DNA of 64,000 bases. Origin: Triticum aestivum. Taxonomy: Eukaryota > Streptophyta > Magnoliopsida > Poales > Poaceae. The notes below the pieces were generated by a model that was not told the DNA's origin, searched no databases, and saw only the letters and a list, made by a program, of their open reading frames with translations. A program made the position numbers and the translations under genes. Below are positions 11,010 to 21,359 of the stretch, one piece after another (positions within the stretch are counted from its first letter, which is position 1; every line of letters begins with the position of its first letter). The stretch is from NCBI RefSeq assembly GCF_018294505.1, contig NC_057814.1, forward strand, positions 36,955,054-37,019,053, written 5' to 3'.

Positions 11010-13044
11010 TCGCAGCATGCCAATGGTGTTCAGCGGTTATGAGGATGGTACAAAGGCATATCGTATGTATGATCCGGTGTTAAAAAGGCTACATGTCTCA
11101 AGAGATGTCGTGTTTGAAGAAAACAGACTATGGACATGGGAGCCCATATCAGGTGAAGATGCAGACAACCTTGGTGATGATTTTATAGTATATTATCCAC
11201 CTCACACTGATGCAGGAAATAACATGGTGCCACAAGGTGCAATGAGCGACACTGATAGTGCTCCTAGCTCCCCGACCGGGGCAAGTACCGGTGGTGGAGC
11301 TGTACCAAACACACCAACAACAACAACTGGTGGTACAAGTGATGAGGTTAGCACACCTACTGGTGTCACGAAGAGTGGTGTCGCATACGACACGTCTACA
11401 CCACCAAAGCGAGTCCGTCCCCTTTCGGACGTCTACGATGAGTCAACAGAGGTCAGGGATGATTATTCTGGTCTTTGTTTACTAGCCATGGAAGAGCCAA
11501 CAAATTTTCAGGAGGCCAACAAGCATGCATGTTGGAGGTGTGCAATGAAAGAAGAGCTTGGTTCCATTGAGAGGAATGGAACATGGGAGCTTGTTAATCT
11601 ACCACCTGGACATAGACCCATAGGTTTGAAATGGGTATTCAAGGTAAAGAAAAATTCACAGGGCAGTATTATCAAGCACAAAGCACGTCTAGTTGCTAAA
11701 GGCTATGTGCAGAAGCAAGGAGTTGATTATGATGAAGTTTTTGCACCGGTTGCGCGACTCGAGACAGTGCGACTTCTGATAGCTTTGGCGGCTCAAGAAG
11801 GATGGGAGGTGCATCACATGGATGTAAAGTCTGCTTTCCTTAACGGCGACTTGGAGAAAGATATCTATGTGATGCAAGCACCCGGTCATGAACAAGAAGG
11901 CAATGAGGACAAGGTATTAAAACTCAAGAAGGCATTATATGGGCTTCATCAAGCCCCAAGAGCATGGTACGCAAAACTTGATAAAAGCCTAGTGTCACTT
12001 GGGTTTGAGAGAAGCCCGCTGGAGCATGCTGTCTACAAGAAAATAACTGGTGATACAAGTCTCCTAGTTGGTGTATATGTGGATGACTTGATTATCACAG
12101 GAACAAGCACCACTGAAATTGAAAAATTCAAGATGCAGATGAAGAAATTATTCAGCATGAGTGACCTTGGATTATTAAGTTATTATTTGGGGATCGAGGT
12201 ACACCAGAAAGATGAAGAAATTCTCTTGTGTCAATCATCTTATGCAGCAAAAATATTGGAGAAGTGTGGGCTTGCTAATTGCAACCCATCGTAGACACCG
12301 ATGGAAGCGAGGCTGAAGTTGAGTAAATCAAGTAAGAGTCCTCTGGTTGATAAGACGGACTACCGCAGTATAATTGGAAGCCTTCGATATTTGGTAAATA
12401 CTAGACCCGACATAGCATATGTGGTTGGAATTGCGAGTCGGTACATGAAAACACCAACCGAGGAGCATATGGCTGCAGTGACGCAAATTTTGAGGTATAT
12501 CCGTGGTACAATTAATTTTGGATGTGTGAAGAAGGGCTTGGAAAAATCTAGTCTTGTGGGCTATAGCGATAGTGACATGGCTGGAGACATTGACGATCCT
12601 AAGAGCACTACTGGCACTATATTTTTTCTTGGTCCAAATTTGATGACTTGGGCATCTCAGAAGCAAAAAACCATAGCATTATCGTCCTGTGAGGCGGAGT
12701 ATATTGCTGCTACTACAGCAGCTTGTCAAGGCATCTGGCTAGGACGCCTGCTAAATGAATAGAAAATGCAATCAGATAACAAGGTTACACTAAGAGTGGA
12801 CAACAAAGCAGCAATTGCATTATGCAAGAATCCGGTTTATCACGACAGGAGCAAGCACATCGATACAAGATACCATTTCATACGTGAGTGCGTAGAAGAT
12901 GGTAAAATTGTGATGGAGTACGTTCCAACTAAAGATTAACTTGCCGATATTCTCACTAAGCCGCTCGGCAGACTCAAGTTTCTAGAAATGAGAGAGCGAA
13001 TCGGCATACAGAATCTTAAGAGGCAACAAAGATTAGGGGGGTGA
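11010..13044 (+). pseudogene. Copia reverse transcriptase and RNase H
   Basis: The frame to 12294 carries the region after integrase (MVFSGYEDGTKAYRMY), a low-complexity Ser/Thr/Gly linker, and reverse transcriptase with NGTWELVNLP, LKWVFKVK, MDVKSAFLNGDLE and the catalytic YVDDLIITG. After a nonsense codon (12292-12294) the RNase H part continues in 12301-12762 (YSDSDMAG, SSCEAEYIA). Further in-frame stops at 12760 and about 12937 interrupt the C-terminus, which ends NKAAIALCKN ... HIDTRYHFIRE ... LADILTKPL. The order is standard for Copia. Inactivated by at least three nonsense codons. Confidence 0.9.
13031..13042 (+). other. Polypurine tract of the Copia element
   Basis: GATTAGGGGGGT lies just before the LTR start TGTTAAAATATAATC at 13046 and overlaps the pol stop codon. 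Confidence 0.6.
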
Positions 13045-13045
13045 A

Positions 13046-13517
13046 TGTTAAAATATAATCTTGCTTGCCTCTTCATCCATGTATGCAGGGTACTCAAAAT
13101 ATCTGGAGGTCGGCAAGAGCATTTGCTACACCGGCTAGCTGAAGCAAAATATCTAGGTGCATGTCGGCATGCTTAGCTAGTAAGAAAGCAACGTGTCTTC
13201 AGTAGAGTGGTGCATGCAAGAAATAAATCTAGTACGTAGTGTAGCTTCTAGTGTGTGTACGTGGCTGTACACGTGCTGCTCACAGCCAACTTGTAGCCCA
13301 CTATATAAGGGCTAGAGTCCTTCGGTTGTAACTCAGTCAACAAGCAATAAAGCTTCTAAGTAGTAGTACGTGAGCTCTTCTATCACTAGTGCATGTGAGC
13401 GTGTGTCCACTGATTCAGCTACATATCTATGCAGCTGCTGTATCTTCTCTCTTAGCTGCTCTCTGGTTCTCTTCGCTTGATCCTGGGGAAGCTAGATACC
13501 CTGTAGTCTAGCTAACA
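13046..13517 (+). repeat. 3' LTR of the Copia element
   Basis: The 472-bp block starts TGTTA and ends TAACA, a perfect short inverted terminal repeat. A TATA box (CTATATAAGG) sits at 13301-13310 and AATAAAG near 13346, giving the usual U3-R layout. The 5-bp target duplication cannot be tested without the 5' end. Confidence 0.8.
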
Positions 13518-14759
13518 TCGCCATCGCTGGTGGACGCCGCGGCCGCTGCAGAAGCGGGGTTCCGCTGCCACTGCTGCTGCAGGCCTTGCTCCCGCGGCAG
13601 CGGCCGCTGTCGTGTACCTTACAGATCTGCCGCCCTCAACATCTTCAGACACAGGCGGGGGCCTCCGCCGCTGCGGTCCTCGACCGACCCTGCCGCCCTT
13701 CCTGATGTTTCTGACTTTCTATATGCGTCTGATCCATGCAGTTTTGGATCAATTATAAATTGTCTATCTATCTCGTGATTAAACAAAGATGAAGATTTGA
13801 CGTTTGCATTAGTTAATTATAAGGAGAAGTGAACCTATTAGTACATATAAAAATAGGCTAATTTGCTAGCATGTGCACAGTACTCGGAACTGGTAATTTT
13901 CTTAACATTTTTTTTTGAAAAACCATTGCTTTAACCTTGTTTAATGTAATAAAATGAAGTTTGTTGGTCCTTTGACGTGGCCAACTATTCTACCATGTCT
14001 CTAGAAGAATAGTATAGTTGGATGTACAGTGGGTGAAACGAACAGCGGAAATATTCTGAAGAGCAGGTGCGCAACACACCAACTTTTCTTGACCATGTTA
14101 TTCAGATTATGCCTAATGTAGACCGATTTGGTGTGAGCTGACCATGTTTCTGGCTGTTTCCCTGTGTTGAACTTAAAGTTGTATGTCGGGTAGTAATATT
14201 TTTCTCTATTTGTTTTATGACCCGGTGCACATTTTTCTACTGCTATGTATACTTATGCCAACTCAGAAATGTGTAATTTTATTTATTTGTTTTTCTGAAC
14301 CTTACTATGCAGTTTATTTCAGTTTACAGGAGGACTTTTTGTGTTGATTAATTGGTAGTTACCAGGAGCAACCATGACAGTTAGCTTTTTGGCCGTGCAC
14401 TTGACGATGGTTGTGATTTGTTGTACTAGTGACTTATATATCATGCACGGTCAATATTCGAGGTTACTAATTGGAAAATGCTATGTACATGACATTTTGT
14501 GGGGTGTAGGTAATGAGTGGAGCTAGATGCCATCTTTTGTAAAGTGTGGTAAGTGTATGCTAATGGATGTTGTCATGTGTAATGATGGTTGAAATATATA
14601 ATTTACGTGCTTTTGTGTCTTCAATTTTTGGAGGTATTATGTACATTTATCATTAGTAGTTACAGTTTTGCAAATCAAATATTAAGTTGTGTAATTCATT
14701 GCAGTACTTATAAATACTGATTTCATAAGGTTCGTAAACCCAAGGGCTGGATGGACTAA
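13518..14759 (+). other. Intergenic stretch, no gene recognised
   Basis: A GC-rich 200-bp piece (13520-13720) gives an 82-codon frame with no recognisable domain and Ala/Arg/Pro composition, treated as non-coding. The rest is AT-rich without an ORF, repeat or RNA signal that I could support. Confidence 0.4.
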
Positions 14760-15073
14760 GGCCCCTCCCAATGCTCCACCTTGTATAGGTGCTAAGCCTT
14801 CCACGTAGGTAAAAAATCTAATGTGCCAAGTTATTTAAGAGGAGAGAGATGAGTGTGGTGTCACAGGAAGAACCAATGCTAAGCGCGTGAACCTAGGCAA
14901 AACATTTAAAAGGAAGGAAACCCACCAATACATGAAGAGCTTTCGTTGCTAAATCATTAAATGAAGCAAGCTTAGCAACCATAAGCTAAGCACCTATGCA
15001 TTGAAGAGTATAGTAGCTAAGCTATTTAATGTGCTTAGCACCTCATCTAAGCACCCATTCATTGGCAGCAGCC
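14760..15073. mobile_element. Tourist-like (PIF/Harbinger) MITE
   Basis: A 314-bp block is flanked by TAA on both sides (14757-14759 and 15074-15076), the target duplication of PIF/Harbinger elements. Its ends, GGCCCCTCCCAATG and the reverse complement of the right end, GGCTGCTGCCAATG, form a degenerate inverted repeat. The interior has repeated GCTAAGC and CTTAGCA motifs and no ORF. Confidence 0.6.
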
Positions 15074-15159
15074 TAATGGTTCTTGAGTTTTTCCCTGAGG
15101 AGTAGAACTAACCTAAAAGATATCTACTTTACAAGTCAGCTCACATGTCAGTTGTTTCC

Positions 15160-15356
15160 CTAGGGTACAAAACCCAAGGGGAATTAAAGAATGCCTAAGG
15201 TATTCTCTGAACACCTAAGGGAAAGCAAGATTCCCCCACCACTTGACCCCTAGGGCGATTTCCTAGGGTATACACTAGGGGGACCACTTTCCCTAATGTT
15301 GTTGCCCTTTTGCTTAGGGTATTTGGCCCTAGGGCTATTTACAGATTCTAGTAGTG
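15160..15356 (-). mobile_element. Remnant of a CACTA transposon end
   Basis: On the minus strand the block begins CACTACTAGAATCTG (15356 leftward), a CACTA-like terminus. It is followed by many short motifs of the form CCTAGGGTA or CCTAAGGTA, resembling subterminal repeats. No opposite end or transposase was found, so it is a fragment or small derivative. Confidence 0.4.
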
Positions 15357-15713
15357 ACATTTTCTCTATAAAGAACACAACAAATGATTTTCATAAAAAG
15401 GAAGCTCGCAAACAATCGTGATGTAACGCAATCTCAACTCTAAAACAGTGTGTGTTCGTGTCAATGAATGGACCGAAAGCTTTTCTAGCCCAGATAATGG
15501 TAACTGCACATAATTGACTTCATTCTTTTGGGTGCACATCATTGGGCTTTGCAGAAAGATCTATAAGTAAATGAACAAAGAGAATATATGGATAAAAAAT
15601 TTACTAGCATATATAGGCAAATGCCATGACGGTGAAGCAAGACACTCTAGATAGCTCTATAATCTATCAAGAGCATCCCATGTATACATGAGAGTGTTAC
15701 TTCAGTTCTAAGG
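15357..15713. other. AT-rich spacer, nothing recognised
   Basis: No ORF, repeat array or RNA gene can be supported in this stretch, which lies between the CACTA-like end and the MATH gene fragment. Confidence 0.4.
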
Positions 15714-16385
15714 TCATGTGTAGCATATACATAGGGACACAATTGTTACTTCTGATTCAAGGATATAAGCTTGCCAATGAGCTCGCTCAAAACCGATGGG
15801 TACGCCGTGACTATATGCTCCCAGCCGCTGGCCAATGTCTGGTAGGACCAGCTCGGCGTGTTCACGGACCACGACGATGTCGCACCGGATGGCGAGACAA
15901 TTGCCCATATGTTTCGCCCACCTCTGGACGGCGTCTTTTTCGATGAACATCTCCCGACCCCAGGCAGAATTTACTTGGGAGAATACATCCGGTACGGACT
16001 CACCTATGTTCGCCGGCTTCTTGTGCTTCTCTGCCGGGTCGACAAAGCTGAAATCGAACTGCACCTCGATGGGCTTCTCGAAGGTGTCGTCGAGGAGGTC
16101 GACGTGGAGGGAGACGAAGTCGGCGCAGTCAGGCTTGTCGCCGTTTTGGTAGTACCGCACGGACCACCGGTGGCCCCCGACCGTGAAAGGATGAGAGCTG
16201 ATGTGCTCGCCGGTTGTGACCTGTCTTCTGGTGCGTGAGTAGTCCTGGATTAGAAGCAGGTGGTACCCGCTGCCGTCTGTGGCGCCGGTGTCGGGGGTCC
16301 AGTCGGAGCAACGCTTGCCGTTGGCAACAACGGTTAAGCCGGCGAACGAAGATATGACGAAGGAGTCGTCGGTTCGAAGTCTGTG
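15714..16385 (-). pseudogene. MATH-domain protein fragment (MATH-BTB/BPM family), lacking BTB
   Basis: The minus-strand frame is open from 16385 to a stop at 15714, about 223 codons. It reads as a MATH domain: SGYHLLLIQDYSRT near the start, then HPFTVGGHRWSVRYYQNGDK, DFVSLHVDLL, VQFDFSFVDPAEK and ending LAIRCDIVVVREH. In plants MATH-BTB proteins are substrate adaptors of CUL3 ubiquitin ligases; the BTB part, which should follow, is absent and replaced by ~45 unrelated residues. There is no convincing ATG, and the frame opens exactly at the edge of an LTR-like block (16384-16742), so the N-terminus has also been lost. Probably a gene fragment; expression would need a new start. Confidence 0.65.
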
Positions 16386-16742
16386 TTAGGATTCACCAAC
16401 GGGATCGATCATATACGAAGATCGGAAAATACACTCTGGAAGAACTTTTTTTGCCGAAGGTGCCTTGTTCTTTTTCTTTATTTGTGATGAATATCTCGCG
16501 GTATAATTTTCTGGTTACATATCCTGTGCTTATATAGGCACATGTAGCCGACCAAAAGACCACCTAAACCTACTCCTTCACGGACCAAAACTCCGGTTCC
16601 TCAACTATGACATGCAAGCTAGGAAGCTGACTCAAATTCATTGCTAAGCTAACTCGTACTACTACTTTGACTTCAAGCTATACTCGGACACGTCCGACAC
16701 GGCACTAGTAATTCCCTAATTAATTACCTGGACTAATTAACA
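16384..16742 (-). repeat. LTR-like block (possible solo or partial Copia LTR)
   Basis: On the minus strand it begins TGTTAATTAGTCC and ends GAATCCTAACA, so it has TG...CA ends with a short inverted repeat TGTTA/TAACA. A TATA box (CTATATAAGC) lies near 16529-16538 and AATAAAG near 16478 in the expected order. No 5-bp duplication is seen (GTCTG left, TACTT right) and no primer site follows. It could instead be the true promoter and leader of the MATH fragment. Confidence 0.35.
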
Positions 16743-16750
16743 TACTTAGA

Positions 16751-17040
16751 GCATCTCTAGCAGACCCCGTATAAAGTCGTGACCCGCAAAATAGCCGTTA
16801 AAATACAGATCGGCGCAGATGTTTGATGGATTTTTGTATGCACCATACCTAAATTATTTGTATGAGCTAGGGTGGAGCGGCATACAAATAAATACGAGCG
16901 TACATGTGAGAGAGAAAATATAACTTTCATTTATGAAAATGCTACCATATGACGTGTGGGTCCCACGTGCCAAAAATTCTGAAAGAAATTACATATTCAA
17001 TATTATACTCTATTGGTAGGGTTCATCATGTAGAATACAG
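16751..17040. mobile_element. TIR terminus of a PIF/Harbinger-like element
   Basis: GAGCATCTCTAGCAGACCCC follows a TTA and begins a degenerate AT-rich block. The reverse complement of 45428-45453 carries the same terminus with one mismatch in about 26 bases, also followed by TTA. No matching second end was found nearby, so this copy is one-ended or is the outer left end of the nest. The right edge is approximate. Confidence 0.45.
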
Positions 17041-17421
17041 TGGTGCCAATAGTTTGATGGTTTGCTCTTTGGTTTAAGAAAAATAATTGCCGAAAGAGTG
17101 AAATACGTACATGCAATGCTAGCAAAATTTGCAATTAGCACGGCACCAGGTTACATGCATGGCTGCATGCAGTCCTTCAGTACTTGTGATAATTCACATA
17201 GAATAGTATTCATGCATGGCGTGTCGTGCCAGTTCGAGAGCCACAAGGCATAGAGCTGGCCGCCTCACCTTCGGGTGATTTCTTTTCCTGGTGGCGTTGG
17301 TAGTTACAGTTGGGATACGATTCATAGAAGATTTGCTGAGCACGCAAGGCAGGCAGATCGGATAGAGTCTGATCCGATTTAAACGGGCCTTTGGGATGGA
17401 ACTGACTACACTCCCAGCTCC
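17041..17421. other. Spacer, no gene recognised
   Basis: Short frames here lack any domain. No repeat or RNA gene was identified. Confidence 0.35.
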
Positions 17422-17650
17422 TATATAAAGCGAGGCCAACCCTCGTTCACAGGGAGGCACGCACAAAACAGGACGCACGCACGCATCCACGCCGCAGGCA
17501 CGCACAATACACAGGCACGCCGCCGGACGCCGGAAGACTTTCCAGGCTCCATCATCCCCAGGCACCACTTCCTCAATTTCTTCATCAGTTCCGTGGATCG
17601 CCGGAGCTTTATCAACATGCTGATCTTCACATCAACCATCGGCCTCGATG
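17422..17650 (+). promoter_or_regulatory. Candidate promoter, leader and first exon of an unknown transcript
   Basis: TATATAAAG at 17422 is followed by a C-rich leader, an ATG at 17617 (MLIFTSTIGLD) and a strong 5' splice signal GGTAAGTTATAAG at 17650. Downstream is a minisatellite, not a recognisable second exon. It may be a decapitated gene start or part of an LTR. Confidence 0.3.
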
Positions 17651-17736
17651 GTAAGTTATAAGATCCGATCGCCTCATTGATCTTTCTGTGATGGAAAAGA
17701 AACAGTCTCAACTTGCCCGCTCAGCAAATCTCTACC

Positions 17737-18115
17737 ATGGCACGACTGCCTCATCAACGTCGCCCGTGTGCTAATTTACAATCATGGCACGACCGCCTCA
17801 TCAGCGTCGCCAATGTGAATCTTGACAACCATGGCACGACCGCCTCATCAATGTCGCCCATGAGGAAGTATGCACGAATCTTCACAACCATGGCACGACC
17901 GCCTTATCAACGTCGCCCATGTGGAAAATTTACAACCATGGCACGACCGCTCCATCAACGTCGCCCATGTGAAATCTACAACCATGGCACTGCCGCCTCA
18001 TCGACGTCGCCCATGTGAAATCTACAACCATGGCACGACCGCCTCATCAACGTCGCCCATGTGGAAACCTACGACCATGGCACGATCGCCTCATAAACGT
18101 CAGTCATGCGGAGTA
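17737..18115 (+). repeat. 47-bp minisatellite, eight units
   Basis: Eight repeats each begin ATGGCACGACCGCCTCATCA, at 17737, 17784, 17831, 17890, 17938, 17984, 18030 and 18077. Spacing is 46-48 bp, with one 59-bp interval. Units differ by scattered substitutions. Because 47 is not a multiple of three the array is open in shifting frames, so the frames over it (MARPPHQRRP) are a by-product. Confidence 0.8.
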
Positions 18116-18781
18116 GATGAAAATCCTCACAAAAAATACATCGTCGATTGCTTCATCTATATCGGCGGTGTGCAACACTTTCGTCGCAGAGAGTTTTGAT
18201 TGTTAAGGAGAAAAGGCGTGCTATATCAGTTGTCTATCTTAAACCTGTGATCTAATCTCTATGAGACTATGGTCCAGTACATACCCATCATATGTCTAGT
18301 GCCGACAAGGCTAGACGAAATCATGGCCAAGTGCCAACACGGCCAGGTCACTATATTCCATCAACATGTCACGGTCTCAAACGGGATCTGACACTTCATT
18401 GATGGGCACCGACGACGCAAAAGCAGCACACATATGTCTATATTCGATGAATGCATGGGTACATGACTGAGCACCGACAAGGCAAAAGTCACCATCTTCA
18501 TCAACAAATTCCGTTCTAAACACCGACATGGCGATGGCGTACCGCGCCTGGGTTCATGCAAAACAAAGCCACCCACACCTACGTATCACCATCATCTACA
18601 TCCTTTCTCCAAACATCACACATGCATCATGGATGAGTAAATTTCACGACGACGACCGCGCACAGCTTAATCGGAGGTGGTTTTCTGTAGGCTCGACCTG
18701 TAGATGTAATCAACCGGACGCTTTGCAAAAGCGCCGGGAATCAGCAGACTACACGCAATCTTCCAAGTCAGATACTCCTTA
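18116..18781. other. Spacer, no gene recognised
   Basis: Imperfect copies of CACCGACAAGGC and CATCTTCATCAAC occur in this stretch, suggesting further decayed repetition, but no coding or RNA gene is supported. Confidence 0.35.
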
Positions 18782-19255
18782 AGAGCATCTCCAGCCACGC
18801 CTCCAACAGGCCCTCCCAGACGACTTTTTTGGCACCGGCGCTGAAAAAATGCCCCAGTCGCGCCCCAGGACGCCGAAATCTGCCGGTTAAACCCGTTTTT
18901 GGGCCCGGCGATCGCAGGCCGAACCCGGTGCACTGGGGGGCGCTCGGGGCCTCCAGCGCAAGGGAAAAGCACGTCTGGCCCACACCGTCAGGCGAAAAGT
19001 CAAATCTTTCTTCCAGATTCGCCTCCCACCTCCCGCGCGCTCGGCCGCCAACCGGCTGTATCCCGGCGCCGCGCACTACCCGCCACCACTAGATAGCCCA
19101 TTCCCACCAGAAAAAGAGCAGAGGTTTCGCCGAGGTTGCCCCTCCGCCACCTGCTGGGCGATTTTTCCGGCGTTTTCGGCCGCGGAGGGGCGGTGTAGCG
19201 GCGGGTGCGCGCCCAGCGCGCCCACAAGGTGTTTGGCGATTTGCCTGCCTCGGCA

Positions 19256-19880
19256 ATGGACTCGGACGACGAGGAAGTGCTCGCCACGCTGCTAGAGGAG
19301 GAAGCCGAGGCCGACGTCCAGGAAGAGGAACATCTCATGGTCCTCGCCGCCCTAGCTGCCCTGCTGGTGAGCAATGAATAGCCGCGGTGAGGTGGCTCGG
19401 CGCCGGGGCGGATGAAAGCAAAGAACCGGCATCATCTCGAAGGATACTGCATGCTCTACTCCGACTACTTCGCCGATGCTCCACTGCACAGTGACAAAAC
19501 ATTTCGGCGCCGTTATCTGATGAGCCGAAAGCTCTTCCTCAGGATTGTGAATTCCATCCGGGAGTTCGACAGCTACTTCAAGTGCAAGATGGATTGCACC
19601 GGCAAACTTGGATTCACCTCGATCCAGAAGTGCACGACAGCGATGAGGATGCTTGCATACGGAGCTCGCGGTGATTCACTCGATGACTATGGGCGCATGG
19701 CCGAGTCCACCACCATTGAGTGTTTCTACAAGTTCTGTCGGGCAGTGGTGGCAGTGTTTGGACCGCAATACTTGCGAACACCCAGTGCGGAAGATACTGC
19801 TCGGATCCTAGCACAGAATGCAGCAAGATGATTTCCTAGGATGCTTGGAAGCATCGACTGCATGCATGCAAAAATTTTAA
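19256..19880 (+). pseudogene. PIF/Harbinger transposase, N-terminal fragment
   Basis: The ATG at 19256 opens an acidic N-terminus (MDSDDEEVLATLLEEEAEAD) interrupted by TAG and TGA between 19376 and 19390. The frame continues through 19412-19831 with the conserved [27 protein letters not shown] and [15 protein letters not shown] segments that precede the DDE core in DDE_Tnp_4 transposases. A TGA at about 19829 replaces Gly, and the first catalytic Asp region (MLGSIDCMH) is the last piece kept. The remaining DDE core is deleted. Confidence 0.75.
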
Positions 19881-20553
19881 ACTAGAGCATTGTTGGGACT
19901 TGCTCAATGAGTGCGACAAGTGGAAGTTGATTGACAAAGAATCCCCACCAAAGAGAGGTTATCTTACGAACATGGATCAAGATGAAGATGATGATGGCCC
20001 AAGAAACATGAACAAGCCCGATGGTGACAAGAAGACAAAGGAGAAGATCAAGAGGGAACACGAAGCATCGAGCTTGCGGGACAAGATAGATGCCACGATG
20101 CAATCAAATGAGTTGATGTTAGCGAAGACCTTCGAGAGAAAGAAAGGGTTGGCCGAGAAGAAGATACAAGAGAAGCAAGAGAAGTGGCAATTGCTCAAGG
20201 ACGAGGGGTTGCCCAAGGCGGCGATCGAGGAGAGAAGAGCATGTGCCGCTGAGAACAAAGCCATGTCCAAGGTTGTTGTCGAAGAGAATATGATCATGAC
20301 ATTGAACCGCAATGACATGGACGATATGACCAAAGAATGGCATGATATGGCAAGGAGAGACATCTTGAAGTGGAGGATGCTTGCGGCGGACGGTGCGTGT
20401 TACAGTGCCGACGATGTTTTCTCATCAGGCTTTGGATCCAACGTCGCCGATGTATTCAGTGTGCCCGGCGATGCTTTCGGTGCCGGAGTTGGAACAAGTG
20501 CCGGCGACGGATTTGGCGGCGGCGATGGCATCGATGGAGGTTGTGCGGAGTAA
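19876..20553 (+). pseudogene. PIF/Harbinger ORF1 (Myb/SANT-like partner), C-terminal part
   Basis: The frame begins in-frame after the deletion junction with HCWDLLNECDKWKLID and runs 217 codons to 20553. It contains a lysine/glutamate-rich coiled-coil middle (KKTKEKIKREHEASSLRDKI), a conserved NDMDDMTKEWHDMARRDILK segment of the NAM-associated C-terminal domain found in these ORF1 proteins, and a Gly-rich tail. The N-terminal DNA-binding Myb/SANT part is missing. In this superfamily ORF1 and transposase are both needed for movement. Confidence 0.65.
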
Positions 20554-20835
20554 AGATCATGACGACGGGTGAAAAGCGACCAAGATGATGATGGACATGG
20601 TCGTCACTTTTGCATGAAGTCCTTTTGCGTTTGTCGTACGAAACTATGCTTTTATTTCACTTGCGGGTCGACGCGGGCCGCGGCCGAGCAGACCCCGCGT
20701 AGCCGACCCGTAAAAGAGCGTATTCTGCGAATATCCTTTTTGGTGGGTCCGTATTCCGGGGTTTCACTCTGCCGCCGCCCGTGCCGACTCGCAAAGCCCT
20801 TTTTCCCTGAACTTTATGCGCATGTTGCGGGTCGG

Positions 20836-21313
20836 TGAGGGAGTCCCGGACTAAGGGGTCCTCGGGCGTCCGGCCTGTTATCCATGGGCCGGACTGATGG
20901 GCTTTGAAGACATGAAGATCGAAGACCATACTCGTGTCCGGATTGGACTCTTCTTGGCTTGGATGGCAAGCTTGGCGAACAATTATGAAGATTCCTTCTT
21001 ATGTAACCGACTCCATGTAAACCCTAGATCCCCCAGCGTCTATATAAACCGGAGGGGTTAGTCCGGAAAGGATACATTCATTACCATATACACATAGGCT
21101 AGACTTCTAGGGTTTAGCCATTACGATCACGTGGTAGATCAACTCTTGTAGCACTAATATTCATCAAGATCAATCAAGCACGAAGTAGGGTATTACCTCC
21201 ATAGAGAGGGCCCGAAGCTGGGTAAACATCGTGTCCCCCGTCTCGTGTTACCATCGATCCTAGACGCACAGTTCGGGACCCCTACCCGAGATCCGCCGGT
21301 TTTAACACCGACA
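20836..21313 (+). repeat. 5' LTR of the Tat-like Gypsy element
   Basis: The 478-bp LTR starts TGAGGGAGTCC and ends CACCGACA. A TATA box (CTATATAAACC) lies near 21040-21051. The same LTR, nearly identical, is found in two pieces at 32861 and 45054. The sequence after the LTR (TTGGTGCTTTCATTGAGAG) is the primer-site position. Confidence 0.85.
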
Positions 21314-21359
21314 TTGGTGCTTTCATTGAGAGTTCCACTGTCCATCGACAGAAGGTTCG

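Larger units (their letters stand above)
9846..13517 (+). mobile_element. Copia-type LTR retrotransposon, 5' truncated
   Basis: The element enters in the end of gag, followed by protease, integrase, reverse transcriptase and RNase H in Copia order, then a polypurine tract (13031-13042) and one LTR (13046-13517). No 5' LTR or primer site is present in the window; the missing part may lie to the left if the chromovirus inserted here. The coding region has several nonsense codons and frameshifts, so it is inactive. Confidence 0.9.
18782..20835 (+). mobile_element. PIF/Harbinger transposon remnant (left part)
   Basis: The block starts GAGCATCTCCAGCCACGCC after TTAA and contains a transposase N-terminal fragment and an ORF1 fragment in the same orientation, the two-gene make-up of PIF/Harbinger elements. 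An internal deletion joins the transposase to ORF1 near 19876. The right side is interrupted by the Gypsy LTR at 20836; sequence resuming at 45421-45453 ends in a related terminus, GAGCATCTCTAGCAGACCC on the minus strand. Confidence 0.65.

Noticed and set aside
15716..16238. Plus-strand ORFs over the MATH fragment
   Set aside because: The minus frame has clear MATH-domain motifs; plus frames have none.
17737..18115. CRISPR-like array
   Set aside because: Units are contiguous 47-bp repeats without unique spacers, in plant DNA with no cas genes.
19977..20363. Minus-strand ORF opposite Harbinger ORF1
   Set aside because: Ser/Phe-rich mirror of the lysine/glutamate-rich coiled coil on the plus strand.
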